Source: Eonycteris spelaea (taxonomy: Eukaryota; Chordata; Mammalia; Chiroptera; Pteropodidae). From it: DNA of 64,000 bases. The stretch is taken from positions 7,502,001 through 7,566,000 of the forward strand of contig PUFA01000006.1 in assembly GCA_003508835.1 (NCBI GenBank). Reading direction: 5' to 3'. Below, piece by piece: positions 63,191-64,000 of the stretch (positions are counted from its first letter, which is position 1; the number at the start of each line of letters is the position of its first letter). The notes beneath the pieces are model-generated. The model was not told the origin of the DNA, did no database searches, and was given only the letters and a program-made list of their open reading frames with translations. Both the position numbers and the translations under genes were made by a program.

Positions 63191-63450
63191 TAGAAGCATC
63201 TAATTGCAGCCTCTGCTCTCAGAAGTGCCTGTCTGGGACATGTACAATCACAGGGCTTGAGTGAACAAGGGGTTGACAGGAAGATACCAAAGACTCCAGA
63301 TGCTTCCCTTGATGAGAAAGAGCCCATCGCACCAACAAGGATTGTAATCTTCCCCGGATTCCAGTGAGAACAAGACCCCCAATCCTCACCCTCACGGCAG
63401 CCAAAGCTCATCCACACCATCGGCCCACGGGAACTTACCCAGCCCTGGCA
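63191..63450. other. Unassigned sequence
   Basis: No recognised feature. Confidence 0.35.
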
Positions 63451-63454
63451 GCCT

Positions 63455-63565
63455 GGCATCCTCATTTGACAGATGAAGAAACTAAGGCACAGAAAGGTGA
63501 GGTGATGCCCCTAAGGTCACCCAAAGACAGTTGGAATCCTGACTCGGGTCCCTAGTCCCCTTTCA
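63455..63565 (-). mobile_element. MIR SINE, minus strand
   Basis: 'tcctcatttgacagatgaag', 'aaactaaggcacagaaaggt', 'gatgcccctaaggtcaccca' and 'gacagttggaatcctgactc' follow reversed MIR. Confidence 0.9.
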
Positions 63566-64000
63566 AATTAGCTTCCTGCTCTGTTCCATAGGAAGAAGAC
63601 AAGTGCAATGAAGTCCTGCGGAGGGTTCACCCATATTTTAGTGATGAAATTTGGCATATAAAAAATATCGCACGAGTAACATTAAGCTGGAAGAATGGCA
63701 CTTCCAAGTCTTTCCGCTTTGTCCCTCTACAAGCCAGAACTGACTGTCAAGAAAAGCTCAAACACGGCTTGCTTTCCACAAACCTCTGCCACACCATGGA
63801 GTCACATTAAGCCAGGGAGAAAGGCTGGTGCTGACTCAGCACAGAAGCTGCCCAGCAAACCCAGGCAATCTTCCTTCCAACAACCCACTTCGGCCTCTGT
63901 TTACTGGCCCTGCCTGCGACATTGATCTCTTCCCCCTGAACAGCTGCCTGCGGAATGCTAACTTTCCCAGGGCCGGCAGAACAGATAAACAGGGTGGTGA
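63566..64000. other. Unassigned sequence
   Basis: No gene or repeat recognised up to the window end. Confidence 0.35.

Noticed and set aside
1..64000. CRISPR arrays, operons, bacterial promoters or terminators
   Set aside because: The repeat content is mammalian and no regularly spaced direct repeats with unique spacers were seen.
1..64000. tRNA, 5S, U6, 7SL or Y RNA genes
   Set aside because: No stretch read like an intact copy. MIR heads contain tRNA-like box sequences, but they are SINE remnants, not tRNA genes.

Overview
This window looks like ordinary non-coding DNA from a placental mammal, either intergenic or intronic. The evidence is a dense layer of old mammalian repeats: L2 and MIR (shared by all mammals), and MLT1-type MaLR LTRs, old L1M-type LINE 3' ends, MER5A and a hAT-Charlie element (placental-wide). 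I saw no Alu, B1/B2, tRNA-Lys carnivore SINE, ruminant Bov or horse ERE copies in 64 kb. This argues against primates, rodents, dog/cat, ruminants and horse, and suggests a lineage or locus with little recent SINE activity. I do not name a species. No known protein-coding gene was recognised. Open reading frames of up to about 210 codons are present, but none resembles a protein family except fragments inside mobile elements.

Layout. 0-13 kb: MIR and L2 pieces, a purine tract, a (CA)n array, a pyrimidine-to-purine switch near 7.6 kb and two MaLR-type LTRs. 13.2-15.2 kb: a decayed hAT-Charlie DNA transposon on the minus strand, with recognisable transposase blocks, interrupted by a (GT)n array and an L1 3' end. 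15.2-20.3 kb: LTRs, an L1 3' end and a degenerate tandem array. 23.0-24.8 kb: a long L2 copy on the minus strand. 25-36 kb: mostly unique sequence with three AT-rich, homeodomain-motif-rich stretches that resemble conserved enhancers. 37.6-40.6 kb: a long plus-strand L2 into which two MaLR LTRs inserted, one still flanked by a 5-bp target-site duplication. 41-46 kb: MIRs, an ERV LTR of about 745 bp with visible promoter and poly(A) signals, a decayed TGTCAG tandem repeat and another MaLR LTR. 47-52.9 kb: a GGGGCT minisatellite, two L2 copies, an enhancer-like block near 50.2 kb and a possible 18-nt microexon. 53-55.9 kb: an old L1 interrupted by a younger L1 3' end, with an 11-bp duplication on both sides. 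56-64 kb: scattered L2/MIR, LTR-like pieces, MER5A and another enhancer-like block near 61.7 kb.

Repeat families and orientations were assigned by reading against remembered consensus sequences, so boundaries are approximate (about 10-30 bp) and subfamily names are deliberately loose. The most checkable observations are the hAT-Charlie fossil, the two insertions with target-site duplications, a few candidate exons defined by paired splice signals, and several candidate conserved enhancers. I found no convincing new biological system.
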